Assembly (NCBI GenBank): GCA_963761985.1
Contig: CAVXIT010000009.1
Span: 96,992-160,991 of the forward strand
DNA from: JACCTH01 sp963761985
Lineage (GTDB): Bacteria > Actinomycetota > Acidimicrobiia > Spongiisociales > ZC4RG35
Length of the DNA: 64,000 nucleotides
Direction: 5' to 3'
The stretch's first letter is position 1. Each line of letters begins with the position of its first letter. The position numbers were made by a program, and so were the translations under genes. Positions 63,993 to 64,000 of the stretch are shown here, one piece after another. The notes under the pieces are model-generated. The model did no database searches and had not been told where the DNA came from. It saw only the letters and a list, made by a program, of their open reading frames with translations.

Positions 63993-64000
63993 GACGTCAC

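Noticed and set aside
1..64000. Prophage, insertion sequence, integron, CRISPR array or defence island
   Set aside because: No integrase, transposase, terminase, cas gene, direct-repeat array or att-like duplication was seen; the caspase-like gene alone does not make a defence system.

Overview
The window looks like chromosome of an uncultured, GC-rich member of the Actinomycetota, most like the Acidimicrobiia or a neighbouring deep class. Evidence: a WhiB regulator, the actinobacterial mismatch endonuclease NucS, a caa3-type oxidase cluster, very tight gene packing with many 4-bp start/stop overlaps, and frequent GTG/TTG starts. The class-level placement is inference. No rRNA, tRNA, CRISPR array, transposase or phage gene was seen. 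No stretch longer than 300 bases lacks a gene.

Layout. 1-9.6 kb is a purine/ureide catabolic cluster: two fold-type II PLP enzymes, an N-carbamoyl-amide hydrolase, a guanine-deaminase-like enzyme, a two-gene molybdenum hydroxylase and an adenine-deaminase-like enzyme. 9.6-17 kb carries rpoB-rpoC on the minus strand. 17-31 kb holds scattered housekeeping genes (MarR, aminotransferase, oligopeptidase B, a secreted M15/FG-GAP/SLH protein, acyltransferase, hydrolase/HxlR pair, class V aminotransferase, WhiB, acyl-CoA dehydrogenase, M20 peptidase, TrmL, NucS). 31-35 kb is an ABC exporter of MacB/FtsX type. 35.9-38.6 kb is a BNR-repeat protein, a ubiquitin-like MoaD/ThiS protein and an FAD oxidoreductase. 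38.6-40.8 kb is the kbl-tdh threonine degradation pair. 41-48 kb has an RRM protein, fructose-bisphosphate aldolase, a tiny zinc ribbon and several oxidoreductases or hydrolases. 48.3-51.7 kb contains three adjacent genes that each carry +1 frame disruptions. 51.8-53.6 kb has a caspase/CHAT-like protein and a DAHP synthase-chorismate mutase gene preceded by a Phe/Tyr-rich leader peptide and attenuator. 53.6-61.5 kb is lgt, ctaB and the cytochrome c oxidase operon. The right end has a 167-bp inverted-repeat element and a DmdA/GcvT-like gene.

Strongest points for follow-up are: (i) the attenuator, whose leader peptide starts inside the lgt stop codon; (ii) the purine/ureide cluster that pairs PLP lyases with a ureido-amidase and a Mo hydroxylase; (iii) the BNR / ubiquitin-like / FAD oxidoreductase unit; (iv) an orphan caspase-like protein; (v) seven frame disruptions in six genes, all in the same +1 sense; (vi) two small repeat families; and (vii) two genes whose conserved N-termini appear to need CTG starts.
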